Source: Hanleya hanleyi
Taxonomy: Eukaryota > Mollusca > Polyplacophora > Lepidopleurida > Hanleyidae
DNA length: 64,000 bases
Reading direction: 5' to 3'
NCBI GenBank assembly: GCA_036873755.1
Contig: JAVTVY010025038.1
Coordinates: forward strand, 36,842 to 100,841
A program made the translations under genes and the position numbers. Shown here one piece after another: positions 19,361 to 29,809 of the stretch; position 1 is the first letter of the stretch; each line of letters opens with the position of its first letter. Under the pieces are notes generated by a model, which searched no databases, was not told the DNA's origin, and saw only the letters and a program-made list of their open reading frames with translations.

Positions 19361-20722
19361 TCAATCGCGTATCAATCAGCATGCAAGACCCATTTGAAAA
19401 GAATAGACAGCATTCAGTATTCGGCCCTAAAAATAGCCACCGGGGCGTTCAAAGGAACTGCATTATGTAGTCTACAAATAGAAACTAATGAAAAACCCTT
19501 ACACTTAAGACGAGAAGAGCTGTCAATGAAATATGCAGGGAAAACAATAGCCAAGGGCGAAAACCACCCATGCCACAACATTTTTGGCCCAAAAACCGAA
19601 TACGAATTCCTAAAAAGGAAATGGGAAAAAGACTCCGCACCATTCGGTTACACGATAGAACGACTATTCCAAGAACACGACATCCCTATCTCTTGTATCT
19701 CTGACACTGACAAGGTCAATAGACCACCATGGCAACTAATCACACCACACGTGGACACGAATATACATAGCTACATCACCAAACAGGACAACCCAGAGCA
19801 TATAAGAGTCACTGCCCTCGAATATATTGACACACATTGGAAAAATCGCTTGAAAATATATACAGACGGCTCCAAAAACACAAGTCACAATACAGGTTCT
19901 GCATTCGTTATACCAGAACTTGACATTCACGAAGGTTTCAAACTACCAGACAATATGTCTGTATACACCACTGAATTAGTCGCCATAATCAAGGCTCTCG
20001 AATGGGTTCTTCAGAACCGACCTGTTTCCACCGTTATTCTTAGCGATTCCTTAAGCGGACTGGTATCTATAAAGAACTCCAAATCTGACAGCAGACCTGA
20101 CCTCATACACGAAATAGAAATTTTATGCACACAAATACGAGACAATGACATTGACGCCATTTTAGCTTGGATTCCCGCCCACGTGGACGTTAGGGGAAAT
20201 GAAGCCGCTGATAGGACAGCCAAAGACAGCCTCACCAAAACTGCACCTGACGTGCATATAGGACTAGGAACCAAAGAACTGAATTCTATCATTAAAACCA
20301 GAATAGATAGTAAATGGGAGAAGGAATGGAACGAAGAAAACCGAGGTAGATGGCTACATAGTATTCTAGATAAGGGGAAAAGAAGGAGTTTTGGATTCCA
20401 GCTAAACAGTAAACGTGACGACCGCATCATCACAAGATTAAGACTAGGCAAAACAGGACTAAAATCTCACTTATCTAAGCTAATAAAAAACACATCACCA
20501 CTATGCACTTCATGCAACAACGAAGAAGAAACGATAGAACATTTTATACTCAAATGCCCAAAACATGACCTCTATCGCCGAACACTGGAAAACGAACTCA
20601 AAAACTTAAATGTCCCTCTGTCGTTGGCTTCTATATTAAATCCTAAACCACCTCTTATAAACAAAGTATACTCCACCTTACTAGCTTACATCAAATCTAC
20701 TGACTATCACTCTACCATTTAA
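19361..20722 (+). CDS. 5'-truncated non-LTR retrotransposon ORF2: RT C-terminus, RNase H, Cys-rich tail
   Basis: Open and intact for about 453 codons, but without its own start: coding sequence begins abruptly at the target-site duplication, so the upstream endonuclease and most of the reverse transcriptase were lost at insertion. Residues 1-80 resemble the RT thumb (KRIDSIQYSALKIATGAFKGT). An RNase H domain follows with IYTDGSK (first Asp), TTELVAIIKALEW (Glu), ILSDSLSGL (Asp) and AWIPAHVDVRGNEAADRTAK (His and last Asp), all catalytic residues present. A C-terminal Cys/His region reads LCTSCNNEEETIEHFILKCP. RNase H in this position points to the I/Ingi/Nimb group of non-LTR elements. Lack of stops means a young insertion. 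It would normally reverse-transcribe element RNA at a chromosomal nick; this copy cannot be autonomous. Confidence 0.88.
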   Translation, partial: SIAYQSACKTHLKRIDSIQYSALKIATGAFKGTALCSLQIETNEKPLHLRREELSMKYAGKTIAKGENHPCHNIFGPKTEYEFLKRKWEKDSAPFGYTIERLFQEHDIPISCISDTDKVNRPPWQLITPHVDTNIHSYITKQDNPEHIRVTALEYIDTHWKNRLKIYTDGSKNTSHNTGSAFVIPELDIHEGFKLPDNMSVYTTELVAIIKALEWVLQNRPVSTVILSDSLSGLVSIKNSKSDSRPDLIHEIEILCTQIRDNDIDAILAWIPAHVDVRGNEAADRTAKDSLTKTAPDVHIGLGTKELNSIIKTRIDSKWEKEWNEENRGRWLHSILDKGKRRSFGFQLNSKRDDRIITRLRLGKTGLKSHLSKLIKNTSPLCTSCNNEEETIEHFILKCPKHDLYRRTLENELKNLNVPLSLASILNPKPPLINKVYSTLLAYIKSTDYHSTI

Positions 20723-22001
20723 TACCATATGGTTACACCAAGACACCAATAAACTTAGGACCAAATTTGAATAAATGTAGCACGCTTAGAGTCAAAACTA
20801 TTTTACAGGGGCGGAAATAAGGGTCAGTGATCAGAAATGACTGATCAAATTTGGACACTAACCAATCAAAATGCCATAGCAATAACATAGACAAATTCAC
20901 TGATCAAATTAAAAGCTCCTAATAACGAGCTCCGACCAAATTGTGTTCCCTTATTTCCAACCCTCGTTAGCGAATGTTAACCGTCCGGTCTTCATACAGG
21001 GGCAGAAGACTGGAGGTTATATGAAACATTCACAATCGGCTTTAACTATAATAATATTTTTATTTATAATATTTAGTACCTAATTATTTATTGATATTGA
21101 TCATGTGTGACTTAGATCACGATAGTGCCAGTCGATGGCAAAAAATAACACCAGAAAACAAGAAACTACAAACTCTTCTATTCTTTGTAATACAGGCACA
21201 GCACACTGAAGACCACAGACGAGTAAGACCAGCCATGAAACAGAACACCGATGACGACAAATATTATGAAACAGCACCAAATGGAGATAAACATGCATGA
21301 AGATCATCATCGTCGGACAACAAGAACGTCCAGAATACTCGACCCTGTACCACGCTAGACAGGCTACTCCACCGAACTGAGCAACCAGAATACCAAATCC
21401 TAAACCACACAGACATGCTACCCCATATATGACACCGAAATGACGCCTCAACACATATCATCCTTTGACTTTCACACAATATAGGACGTAGACCTGCCGT
21501 CCTGTGCCCCAATACACACTCCAAGCAATTGTTACAGGCACAGATTTCTGGAAGAACCCACCCTGTTCCCAAGGGCGTCGTTAGGGAAGTCGATTCGAAA
21601 AATCCTGAAGACGCCCATGGTTCTCCCAGTTTTTTCTGGACGGCTTTGTGCGTACAAAGGGGTACCAAGACAAAGGAATCATCCACGCGATTAGACCAAC
21701 AGTGAACTCATATTTACTAGTATAGCTTAACCCAAAAAACCCGAAAGAGACTTACGAACTTGTACATAGCGACTCTTATTTACTTCTATTTACATCTCCT
21801 GCTAATCTATCATTGTTATTTATTATTTATTCATTTATTTATTTATTCATTTATTTATTTATTTATTTATTTAGCGCTGGAAAAGATATTAAAAGAAAAC
21901 AAAGAAATGTACCGCGAAATCCAAATAAAACATTGAGTTGATGGGCCGCGAAATCCGAATGGGAAGCGGCCCTTAAACTACAATTTCAATCAATCAAAAA
22001 A
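20723..22001 (+). mobile_element. 3' untranslated region and tail of the RNase H retrotransposon
   Basis: Follows the ORF stop (TAA at 20720-20722) to a CAATTTCAATCAATCAAAAAA tail just before the right target-site duplication. Includes an ATTTATTCATTTATTTATTT run (about 21830-21873). Small minus-strand open frames here (21101-21686) have no recognisable content. The whole truncated element spans 19361-22001 (2641 bp). Confidence 0.75.
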
Positions 22002-22110
22002 TCGTGTGGTTGCCGGGTGTGAAAAGGAATAGGAACTAAAGGTCGTGATATGACGTAAATGGTGTTGAAAACGACGTCAAACCATATCCACTCACTCACC
22101 CACTGTTATT
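22002..22110 (+). repeat. Right target-site duplication and right half of the split SINE-like unit
   Basis: TCGTGTGGTT (22002-22011), then GCCGGGTGTGAAAAGGAATA and the CGTCAAACCATATCCACTCA ending. Completes the repeat begun at 19195. Confidence 0.6.
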
Positions 22111-22129
22111 TCCTCGTTGGGCGGAGTCA

Positions 22130-23780
22130 ATTTGAAAGAAAATAATGTCAACCGTTTGTGCTATAGGAAATCACATTCTGATTGACGGTAAGCTCAAGAT
22201 ATGGTAAATTCAAGACAATTTGAAAGATTTAAGTTTACCTGACGTACGTGAATCAATCTGGGTTGTAACTGTTCACGGGCGTGACGGTCTAATTATCTAG
22301 AAATTAAGGAATTGACATAATCCAGAATGCTTTCATTAGCTTTGAACTGTTCATTGGTATCTGGAGTCTGGTTGTGCTTTCACTGTTGATACGACAAGCG
22401 CGTATACTGAGAACTCGTCAAGGAATCAAAGTGATAATGAACAGTATCTGACACGAAAAATTCCTGACACAGTGGAAGACGTGTCGGTTACTTCCTAGTT
22501 ATCGTATGGTTTCCGAAGGATAAAGATTCCGAATAACATCGTGCACATCTGCATTAATTTTTAAATACACACTTTACGGAAATGCTATCTGCCAAGACAG
22601 ACCAATGAATAAAATCGAAGCCACAATTCCTTTGTCTTAGACAGGAGATGATTCCTTATCTTTACGAGCCAGAAACCCCGTGCTATTGATTCAAAGAGCC
22701 GTGTACTGTTTTGGTACAGCGTAGATTCAAATAGCACGTGGTACAAGGAAAGAAATTCTATTCTTCCAGAGATTGTTGGGATCAACGACATAGATTCATT
22801 GACTAAAGCGTATCGACATTCTGGCGCACTGATTAATGGCCGATATATGAACATTCGACATACAGTCTCGGCACTACTTGGTGCTGCATTGTAAGGACAA
22901 TTGAAACTTTCTGGCGAATCGGATTGATTCTTTAATCTTTTCTTGAGGGCTGCTGAATCTCCGAAGTATTTTTGCGTTTTCTTGCGCTTTTGTCGGCAAT
23001 TCAACTACATTTGTATTCGACAGCTTCCTCGACTGGGAGGAACGGTCAACACTTTTTAATAACGTTGCATGTATAAGCATCAGGATGATCCGGTATCTAA
23101 ATGTTTGTTAAGACCTAAAATGCACTAATCAAGTGAGTCGTTGCCGAATGTATATTAGTCAAGCTTGATAGCTCATATCAACAAACGATAATTTGACAAC
23201 TTAGCTTAAAACGAACTGATGGCACCGGCAATAAAATATCGTTTAATTTGCAACTGTATATTGTGACAAATGGATAGGACGTCCATATTCTTCTGGTAAT
23301 TCCATAATGGTATTTATTGGCCAAAGTGGCCACTAATTAAGTTCGTCGACAAGGTGTCATTTGTAGAGCGTTGTGGGTCTAAGCAGGATTACATACTGTT
23401 CAGTGTCCCAAAGCTATTCTGATGGATCTACCATAAGGCCTAATATTATGTCTCATACTAAATCCACCCTAAGATCACAATTTATTTGTTTGGCTTAATC
23501 TTGGAGTTTGACACCTCATTAAGCACATTTTAGATGTACACAGAAATGACAAACATCACCATCGTCTTTTGTTTTGTTTTCCAGTACTGTCCCTTTATTC
23601 AGCTCTCTACACCAAATTCTTTACCATTTGTGATCTATTTTGAAATATTTATATATAATTCACATAGGTTGTTTTACAAATAGCAATTGTCTTGGTGATC
23701 AAGATATAGATCGGAAGAAAACCAGTTTTCATGCACCTGCTTCCAACGTTAATAGAATCATTATGGACCCATGGAAATAG
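22130..23780 (+). repeat. Diverged segmental duplication S3, copy 1
   Basis: Same order and orientation as 35460-36370 plus 37575-38110, and as 53640-54612. Landmarks: TTTGTGCTATAGGAAATCAC, AATCAATCTGGGTTGTAACT, AGCCAGAAACCCCGTGCTAT, GATAGCTCATATCA. A minus-strand frame of 139 residues at 22585-23004 is broken by indels in the other two copies, so I do not call it a gene. Confidence 0.7.
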
Positions 23781-23854
23781 CGAACAAACAAAACACTCCG
23801 CTGTATGTGTATTCCACTGTATAAAAATCCTTTATATCCGCTAGATCCTTTGTC

Positions 23855-24060
23855 AAATGTGACGATTTTAATCAACATCACAAAACATTACTGCAGAAAC
23901 ATATAAAACAGGGCTATCACACCAAGCTCCTCCACTACAAGGTTTTCAAATTTGGCGGTACATATCGCATGCTGATAGAAAAATACGTATGTGGCTGTAA
24001 GATCTATGTGGTTACATTTCGTAACTTGCGTGTTATTCCGCTTAACCCGGGGACAGTGCA
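23855..24060 (+). repeat. Dispersed repeat family 1 fragment
   Basis: ATGTGACGATTTTAATCAAC, CATTACTGCAGAAAC, TTGGCGGTACATATCGCATG and CGCTTAACCCGGGG, shared with 39310-39505, 41080-41275, 62220-62420 and, inverted, 35205-35420 and 53210-53450. Confidence 0.65.
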
Positions 24061-24179
24061 TTTAACAGGTTACCCTGTGTTGGGGCGTTTACTCCATGAG
24101 ACATCAACGATGCTCATCCATTAACATCAGAAGAGTTGTTTGCGCTGATCTGTCATCACTGCTCCCAAGCTAGCGTATC

Positions 24180-24400
24180 TAATTCCGCTTGAGCCGGTGT
24201 GACGGAAACGGTGGCCCGATGCATCCAGTGTCCGGGGGACAATCGCGTCTAGACGTAAGTGTCCCAAGACACTAAGATCTGGATTTAGTTGTCCGTCGGA
24301 CATTCAGGTCTGGAGTTGGATGTCCTGGGACACTGGCTTCCAGGAGACGAAAGTCCTAACCTGGAGCCCAGTGTCCGCCTCGATTTTCCATCCAGTTTAC
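24180..24400. repeat. GTCC/GGAC-rich degenerate repeat
   Basis: Irregular repeats around GTCCxxGGACA and CTGGAxTTxG, e.g. AGTGTCCGGGGGACA, GTCCCAAGACAC, GTCCGTCGGACATTCAGG, GTCCTGGGACACTGG. Similar phrases occur in the foldback at 26735-26980, so the two loci may share an element family. Confidence 0.4.
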
Positions 24401-24446
24401 ACGTGAACATGTTTACCAGAGAGTAGTATAGAAAGGTGAGTTGCGG

Positions 24447-24690
24447 CGTTATTGACCAACTTTCGACAGGTGGCGCCAACAGATCATTTCCGTCTTACCT
24501 TTGTGAAGTCACTTCCGGTTCTGGTCATGTGACATAAAGTGACCTCTAAACCTGCGCATGATTTCCGCTGTTGTGCCTATTTCCACTATTGAGGACTTCC
24601 GATCACGTGACCGGAACCGGGAGTGACCTCACAAAGGTCAGCCGAAAGTGACCTGTTGACGTCACCGGTTGTAAGTATGTCAATAACGCC
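24447..24690. mobile_element. Foldback (long inverted repeat) element with ETS, E-box and CRE motifs
   Basis: Arms of about 85-90 bp run 24447-24533 and, inverted, 24600-24690: GGCGTTATTGAC at the left end against GTCAATAACGCC at the right, CCTTTGTGAAGTCACTTCCG against its diverged complement near 24607-24650. The centre is about 24565. The arms hold CCGGAA, CACGTG and TGACGTCA. No coding sequence; a MITE or foldback element is the likely class. Confidence 0.65.
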
Positions 24691-25127
24691 CTCTGTCTCT
24701 CCCTCCTACCGAGGAGGTGAGTGAGGACGAAAATGAAATGAAAAAACAAGATAATTTTAACAGAAAATCTTGAAAATTATGCTAAGAAATAGCCAGGTAA
24801 GACTGCATCACACCTAAGGGCTTTTTGTGCCTCTTTGCTAGTCCCGTGGGAGCTTGTTCACTACAATGAAGAATACAACATATTGGCGAGCATACGTTAC
24901 AAGTCAACAAGAGAAATAACACGTTCTTCTGTTTCCACGAATGCAAGTCGCGATATGTAATTGTTTTAGAAAGGTGTGGAAGCTGCCATTCAGTGGGGGT
25001 AACTAGGCCACTACTTGTATTCTTTTAACGGCATATTCCGTGGGTATTCCAAAGACGGGGTCAAATTTGCATGTTTTCCATATATCTTGGACTATTTTAT
25101 GCGAACAATTCCTTGTATAACCCTACC
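24691..25127. other. Non-coding stretch
   Basis: Nothing recognised beyond AT-rich sequence. Confidence 0.4.
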
Positions 25128-25552
25128 AGGCCTGGGGTAGGGACATTCGCCCCCCCCCCACCAAATTTTGGCACTAAAATCCGTTAATTTGTATTTTATC
25201 ATATTGGAGTCATTTCGAGCCTATTTGCATAACCTCTCGAGCAGAGGATCACGGGTAAAATCACGGGTACTTTATCGGGTATGTTTTTTGGAAAAATTAC
25301 ATGAATAAAATTTTCGCAAAATTTGATAAAAAAATCGACCAAAAAAGGTATTTTTGAAAATGACGTCACTGTGACGTCATCAAAGCGGCCATCTTGGTTT
25401 TTTAAAAATATTTTATTGTACAGGTTGACGGAAAGGCATAGTGTGGTAAGTTTCAGTCCCTTTACCTCAAGGGATAATAAAAATAGTTATTGGATGTGGG
25501 GGGGGGGGGGGCAAATTCACCCCTCCCCCAGGCCTGGACGAGTCCTAAACAT
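25128..25552 (-). repeat. G-tract-bounded interspersed repeat, copy 2 (inverted)
   Basis: Reverse complement of the repeat at 12405-12835. Ends show CCAGGCCTGGGGTAGGG with a C tract (about 25150) at the left and a run of about a dozen G (25498-25511) before CCCCCAGGCCTGG at the right. AAAGCGGCCATCTTGG lies in the middle. Confidence 0.65.
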
Positions 25553-26489
25553 CCCAGGCCAGATAAGGTTAACACAGAATTTCTTCAGATTTCTCGCATT
25601 CTTAATAACGGCGGAAACCTTTAAACCGCGAAGTAAAGCTAGCAACCGCAGTGTAAAGGTTACTCCGCGGTTTAAAGGTTTACCCATTCATTCATTCATT
25701 CGTTTATTTATTCATCAACATAAAATAATTGAACAATTTATAGTTGTAAAACGTAGTTGACGGGGATAAAACCTCAGAGGGCTTGTTCTGTCCCTGTAGT
25801 AAACAATTCGATTAATACATACGAGTATAAGATAAAGAAGCTGGTGAATATTGATATGGATGTAAGCGATGAGAACATTATATAAATAAAAACAAACACG
25901 TATCCTCGGACAATCAGCAAACTCGACGGTTTATAGATTTACTCTGCCGTTTAAACGGTGTAAACGTTTCCAAGAGTTTTGTTTGGTTTCGTTGAAAAAA
26001 CCCCCGATAAAGTCATTTATGTCGATGTTACCAGAAATGACAAAAATGTAAAGAAAACATGTGATAAACTAAAATCTGTTTGTAGAAAATAGGCGAAAAT
26101 CAAGAACATCCCCAATAAATGTAGAAAATATAATAAAAAAATGTAAAAAAAAAATTATCGATGTCCCCTATGGACCACCCTTATTTAATCTTGGATGGCA
26201 TAGGCAAATATACCCGGTGTTTATCACGAATACACCATTAGTTTGCGAGCGCCTTTGGTTGAACTACCGGTAATGTATACATATTAGCCGAAGTCTACAA
26301 AATATATTATTTGCGGGTCACACTTTTCGCATTTCTATGTAAATGGGTTATACCAAAAAAGAATAGTATCTCGCTCAAACAATCAAAGATAAAACTCGTG
26401 ATAAAGATGTATATTGACTTCAATATATAAAATTATTTTTTTCTAAAAAATATGTATATATTTAACAAAGATGCGACGGTATAACTTTA
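25553..26489. other. AT-rich non-coding stretch with one hairpin
   Basis: A perfect 16-bp inverted repeat AAACCTTTAAACCGCG / CGCGGTTTAAAGGTTT at 25615-25630 and 25666-25681 (35-bp spacer). Related CCGTTTAAACGG-like strings occur near 25950. Otherwise AT-rich, nothing recognised. Confidence 0.5.
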
Positions 26490-26645
26490 CAAGACGTATA
26501 CTAAAGCTGTACATGAGAAATGCAGAAAATCAAACATTTTCAACTGACCCCGAGTAGGATCGAACCCACAATCTTACCTTCTGCTGTACTGTCCACCGTC
26601 TATGCCTTTACCCACTGCACCACCGATTTGCTGGCCGAACCTCTG
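26490..26645 (-). repeat. tRNA-derived SINE head (A and B boxes)
   Basis: On the minus strand an A box TGGTGCAGTGGG (26622-26611) is followed 44 bp later by a perfect B box GGTTCGATCC (26567-26558), spacing typical of RNA polymerase III internal promoters. The T stem pairs poorly and no acceptor stem closes, so this is a tRNA-derived SINE rather than a functional tRNA gene. Confidence 0.55.
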
Positions 26646-26734
26646 TTCAGAATTTCTAGTCTTTATTATTCCTTTAGTTTCATATGTAGGTCAACCGGAC
26701 TCTGAGGAATGCCGGACTCTGAGGACTTCCATAG

Positions 26735-26980
26735 CTGTGGAAGCGCCCATAGTCCGCCAGATGCCATGGTCCGGGCCCTATATATATGAGAAGGGACATT
26801 CCTGTCTAGATTTCAGTGACCCGGACACCAACGATATCAGGACACTGGTTTCTGCTGGTAGGGGGACAATGGTTTCCGAGGGAGGACTTTCGTATCTGGA
26901 TCTGGGTGCCCTTCGGGCACCCAGATCCAGATACCATGGTCCCCGGACCCTCATATCTGGCGGACCACCGTTGCTTCCAC
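26735..26980. mobile_element. Foldback element containing a second, perfect hairpin
   Basis: Left arm 26735-26780 (TGTGGAAGCGCCCATAGTCC and on) is an imperfect inverted copy of the right arm 26933-26980 (sharing TGTGGAAGC and GGTCCGCCAGAT). Near the right arm sits a perfect 20-bp stem with a 3-nt loop at 26892-26934, GTATCTGGATCTGGGTGCCC / TTC / complement. Confidence 0.6.
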
Positions 26981-27189
26981 ACCGGTGCTAGGGCCGTGTG
27001 GATACTTCAGAGTCTTCACATGGAGAGCTGCAATAAAAGCGCGGCTGAGATACTAAGGCTACGTCCGAGAATCCACCGTATTCTCGAGTCTTATTGTTAG
27101 GTGCCGAGGGATGTATTCCTGTAGAGTCATATGGTTGCTTTTAGTCGACAGAAGTCGTCAATTTTTCCCATCCCTTGCATATTGCTTCA

Positions 27190-27336
27190 ACTGAACGAAA
27201 TTAAGAATACTGATCAGCGATATGAATTTGATATTTTTGGAATATCGTGATGTCTTGTCGGCATCATTGGAAATTGTCGAACGTTTCCGACTTGCAGGGA
27301 CTAGCCTATTTTTATGTATAATATTTGTTAATTTTT
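27190..27336 (+). repeat. Dispersed repeat family 1 fragment
   Basis: TAAGAATACTGATCAGCGAT, GATGTCTTGTCGGCATCATT and TTTTATGTATAATA, shared with 10328-10440, 30805-30950, 42145-42240 and inverted 53020-53130. Confidence 0.55.
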
Positions 27337-29275
27337 AGTCCACCATCACCAGATGGTGGGCTGTTCAAATCACTTTTCGTCCGTGGTCCGTCGTCCGTCC
27401 GTCCGTCGTCAGTCCGTCCGTAAACAATTCTTGTTACCGCGATTTCTCAGGAACTACTTCATGGATCTTTGTCAAATTTGGTACACAGGTTCCCCTTGGG
27501 GTCTAGCTGTGCAAGATACCTTTTTTGGTCCGAATCGAAAAGCCAATATGGCCGCAAGGCGGCCATCTTGGATTTCCCCATGAAACTTTGTTATCGCGAT
27601 TTCTCAGGAACTACTGCATGGATCTTTTTTTCAAATTTGGTACACAGTTTCCCCTTAGGGTCTAGTTGTGCAAGATACCTTTTCTGGTCCGATTTGAAAA
27701 TCCAATATGGCCACCAGGCAGCCATCTTGGATTTCCCGATGAAACTTTGTTATCGTAAATTCTCAGGAAGTACTGCATGGATCTTTCTCAAATTTGGCAC
27801 ACATATTCCCCTTGGGGTCTAGTTGTGCAAGATATCTCTTCTGGTCCGATTCGAAAATGCAATATGGCCACCAGGCAGCCATCTTGGATTTCCCCATGAA
27901 ACCTTGTTATCGTCATATCTCAGGAAGTACGACATGGATCTTTCTCAAATTTGGTACACAGGTTTCCATTGGGGTCTAGTTGTGCAAGATACCTTTTTCG
28001 GTCCGATTTGAAAATCCAATATGGCCACCAGGCGGCCATCTTAGTTTTCCCCATGAAACTTTGTTATCGCGATTTCTCAGGAACTACTGCGTGGATCTTT
28101 CTCAAATTTGGTACACAGGTTCCCCTTGGGGTCTAGTTGTGCAAGATACCTTTTCTGGTCCGATTCGAAAATCCAATATGGCCACAAGGCGGCCATCTTG
28201 GAATTCCCCATGAAACTTTGTTATCGCGATTTCTCAGGAACTACTGCGTGGATCTTTCTCAAATTTGGTACACAGATTCCCCTTGGGGTCTAGGTGTGTA
28301 AGATGCCTTTTCTGGTCTGATTCGAAAATCCAATATGGCCACCAGGCAGCCATCTTGGATTTCCTCATGAAACATTGTTATCGTCATTTCTCAGGAAGTA
28401 CTACATGGATCTTTCTCAAATTTGGTACACAGTTTTCCCTTGGGGTCTAGTTGTGCAAGATTCCTTTTTCGGTCCGATTTGAAAATCCAATATGGCCACC
28501 AGGCAGCCATCTTAGTTTTCCCCATGAAACTTTATCGTGATTTCTCAGGAAGTGCTGCATGGATGTCTCTCAAATTTGGTACATATGTTCCCCTTGTGGT
28601 CCAGTTGTGCAAGATACTTTTTTCGGTCCGATTCGAAAATCCAATATGTCCACTAGGCGGCCATTTTGAATTTCCCCATGAAATTTTTTTATCTTGAATT
28701 CTCAGGAACTGTTGCATGGATCTTTGTCAAATTTGGTACACAGGTTTCTCTTGTGGTCTAGTTGTGCAAGGTAGCCTTTCTGGTCCGATTCCAAAATGCA
28801 ATATGGCCGCCAGGTGGCCATCTTAGATTTCCTCATGAGACTTTGTTATTGCGATTTCTCAGGAACTATTGCATGGATCTTTTTCAAATTTGGTACACAG
28901 GTTCCTTCTGGTGTCTAGTTGTGCAAGATATCTTTTCTGGTCTGATTCGAAAACCCAATATGGCCTCCAGGCAGCCATCATGGATTGCCCCATGAAACTT
29001 TGTTATCGTGATTCCTCAGGAAGTTCCGCATGGATCTTTCTCAAATTTGGTACATAGGTTCCCCTGGCGGTCTAGTTGTGCAAGATACCTTTTTCGGTCC
29101 GATTCGAAAATCCAATATAGCCACCAGGCGGCCATTTTGGATTTCCCCATGAAATTTTAGCGTGATTTCTCAGGAAGTGCTGCATAGATCTTTCTCAAAT
29201 TTGGTACACAGGTTCCCCTTGTGGTCCAGTTGTGCAAGATACCTTTTTGGTCCGATTCGAAAATCCAAGTTGTAT
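27337..29275 (+). repeat. 157-bp tandem repeat block of a dispersed element
   Basis: Opens with a hairpin CCACCATCACCAGATGGTGG and a GTCCGTC run (27345-27420). About 12 units of 157 bp then run from 27432 (TTATCGCGATTTCTCAGGAA, TCAAATTTGGTACACAGG, TTGTGCAAGATACC, CAATATGGCCACCAGGCGGC, CATCTTGGATTTCCCC). Units are roughly 90% alike, with small deletions in the later ones. 157 is not a multiple of three, so the many 60-77-residue frames are repeat artefacts. I know this sequence type as widespread in animal genomes, often with tandem internal units; the mobilising enzyme is not visible here. Confidence 0.85.
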
Positions 29276-29809
29276 TCCCGAGTTGTGACGTTGCATCACA
29301 AGAGTCGGCTTATCAAACGATGGGGCAAATTCTATATATTGACTGTAGAGAATATCCATACTTTCACCTTCTATATCAAGGAGTTCAAATGATTCCGAAT
29401 TAAAATGTATTTCTTCAAATTTTAAATCAGTTTACTTTAGTCCATGCCGTTGCAAGTGAACTGCCCCACCATTTTGTCTGCCGAAGGGACGTCACTCTTG
29501 GGAAACAGCGTCACAACTCGATAACTGTAGACTACTGCGTGATTCAATCCAAGGGAGATAATCAGGGCTCATGCCAAAGTGCCAGAGAAATTAGTCACGT
29601 GCAAAAAAAAAAAAAAAATACTACAAAACGAAGACGAAGGATCCTCCGGACATTCACTTTCAGACTAACTTTGCTCATTTCACTAACTTTGCTCAATACA
29701 AATCAATCGTTTGTTCTTAGTAACAATGGACAAAAAGATCCTCTTGTCATTAGCTGACAATGGTGGGTGCCAAGATCCTTCAGGATCTCTCGTTTATGTT
29801 AGTGCTAAT
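29276..29809. other. Non-coding stretch flanking the 157-bp array
   Basis: Contains CAAGGGAGATAATCAGGGCT (29550), a common molluscan repeat motif, and a poly-A run (29604-29618). CCCCACCATTTTG at 29464 may be the degenerate inverted counterpart of the array's opening hairpin. No gene seen. Confidence 0.4.

Noticed and set aside
22585..23004. 139-residue minus-strand frame in S3
   Set aside because: Paralogous copies at 35784 and about 54050 carry indels and stops that break the frame, so it is not under coding constraint.
26545..26640. Functional tRNA gene on the minus strand
   Set aside because: A and B boxes are present but T-stem pairing is poor and no acceptor stem closes; better explained as a SINE head.
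27353..29403. Tandem protein-repeat gene (repeated VHRFPLGSSCARYLFW-type frames)
   Set aside because: The 157-bp unit shifts frame each repeat and stops occur in every unit.
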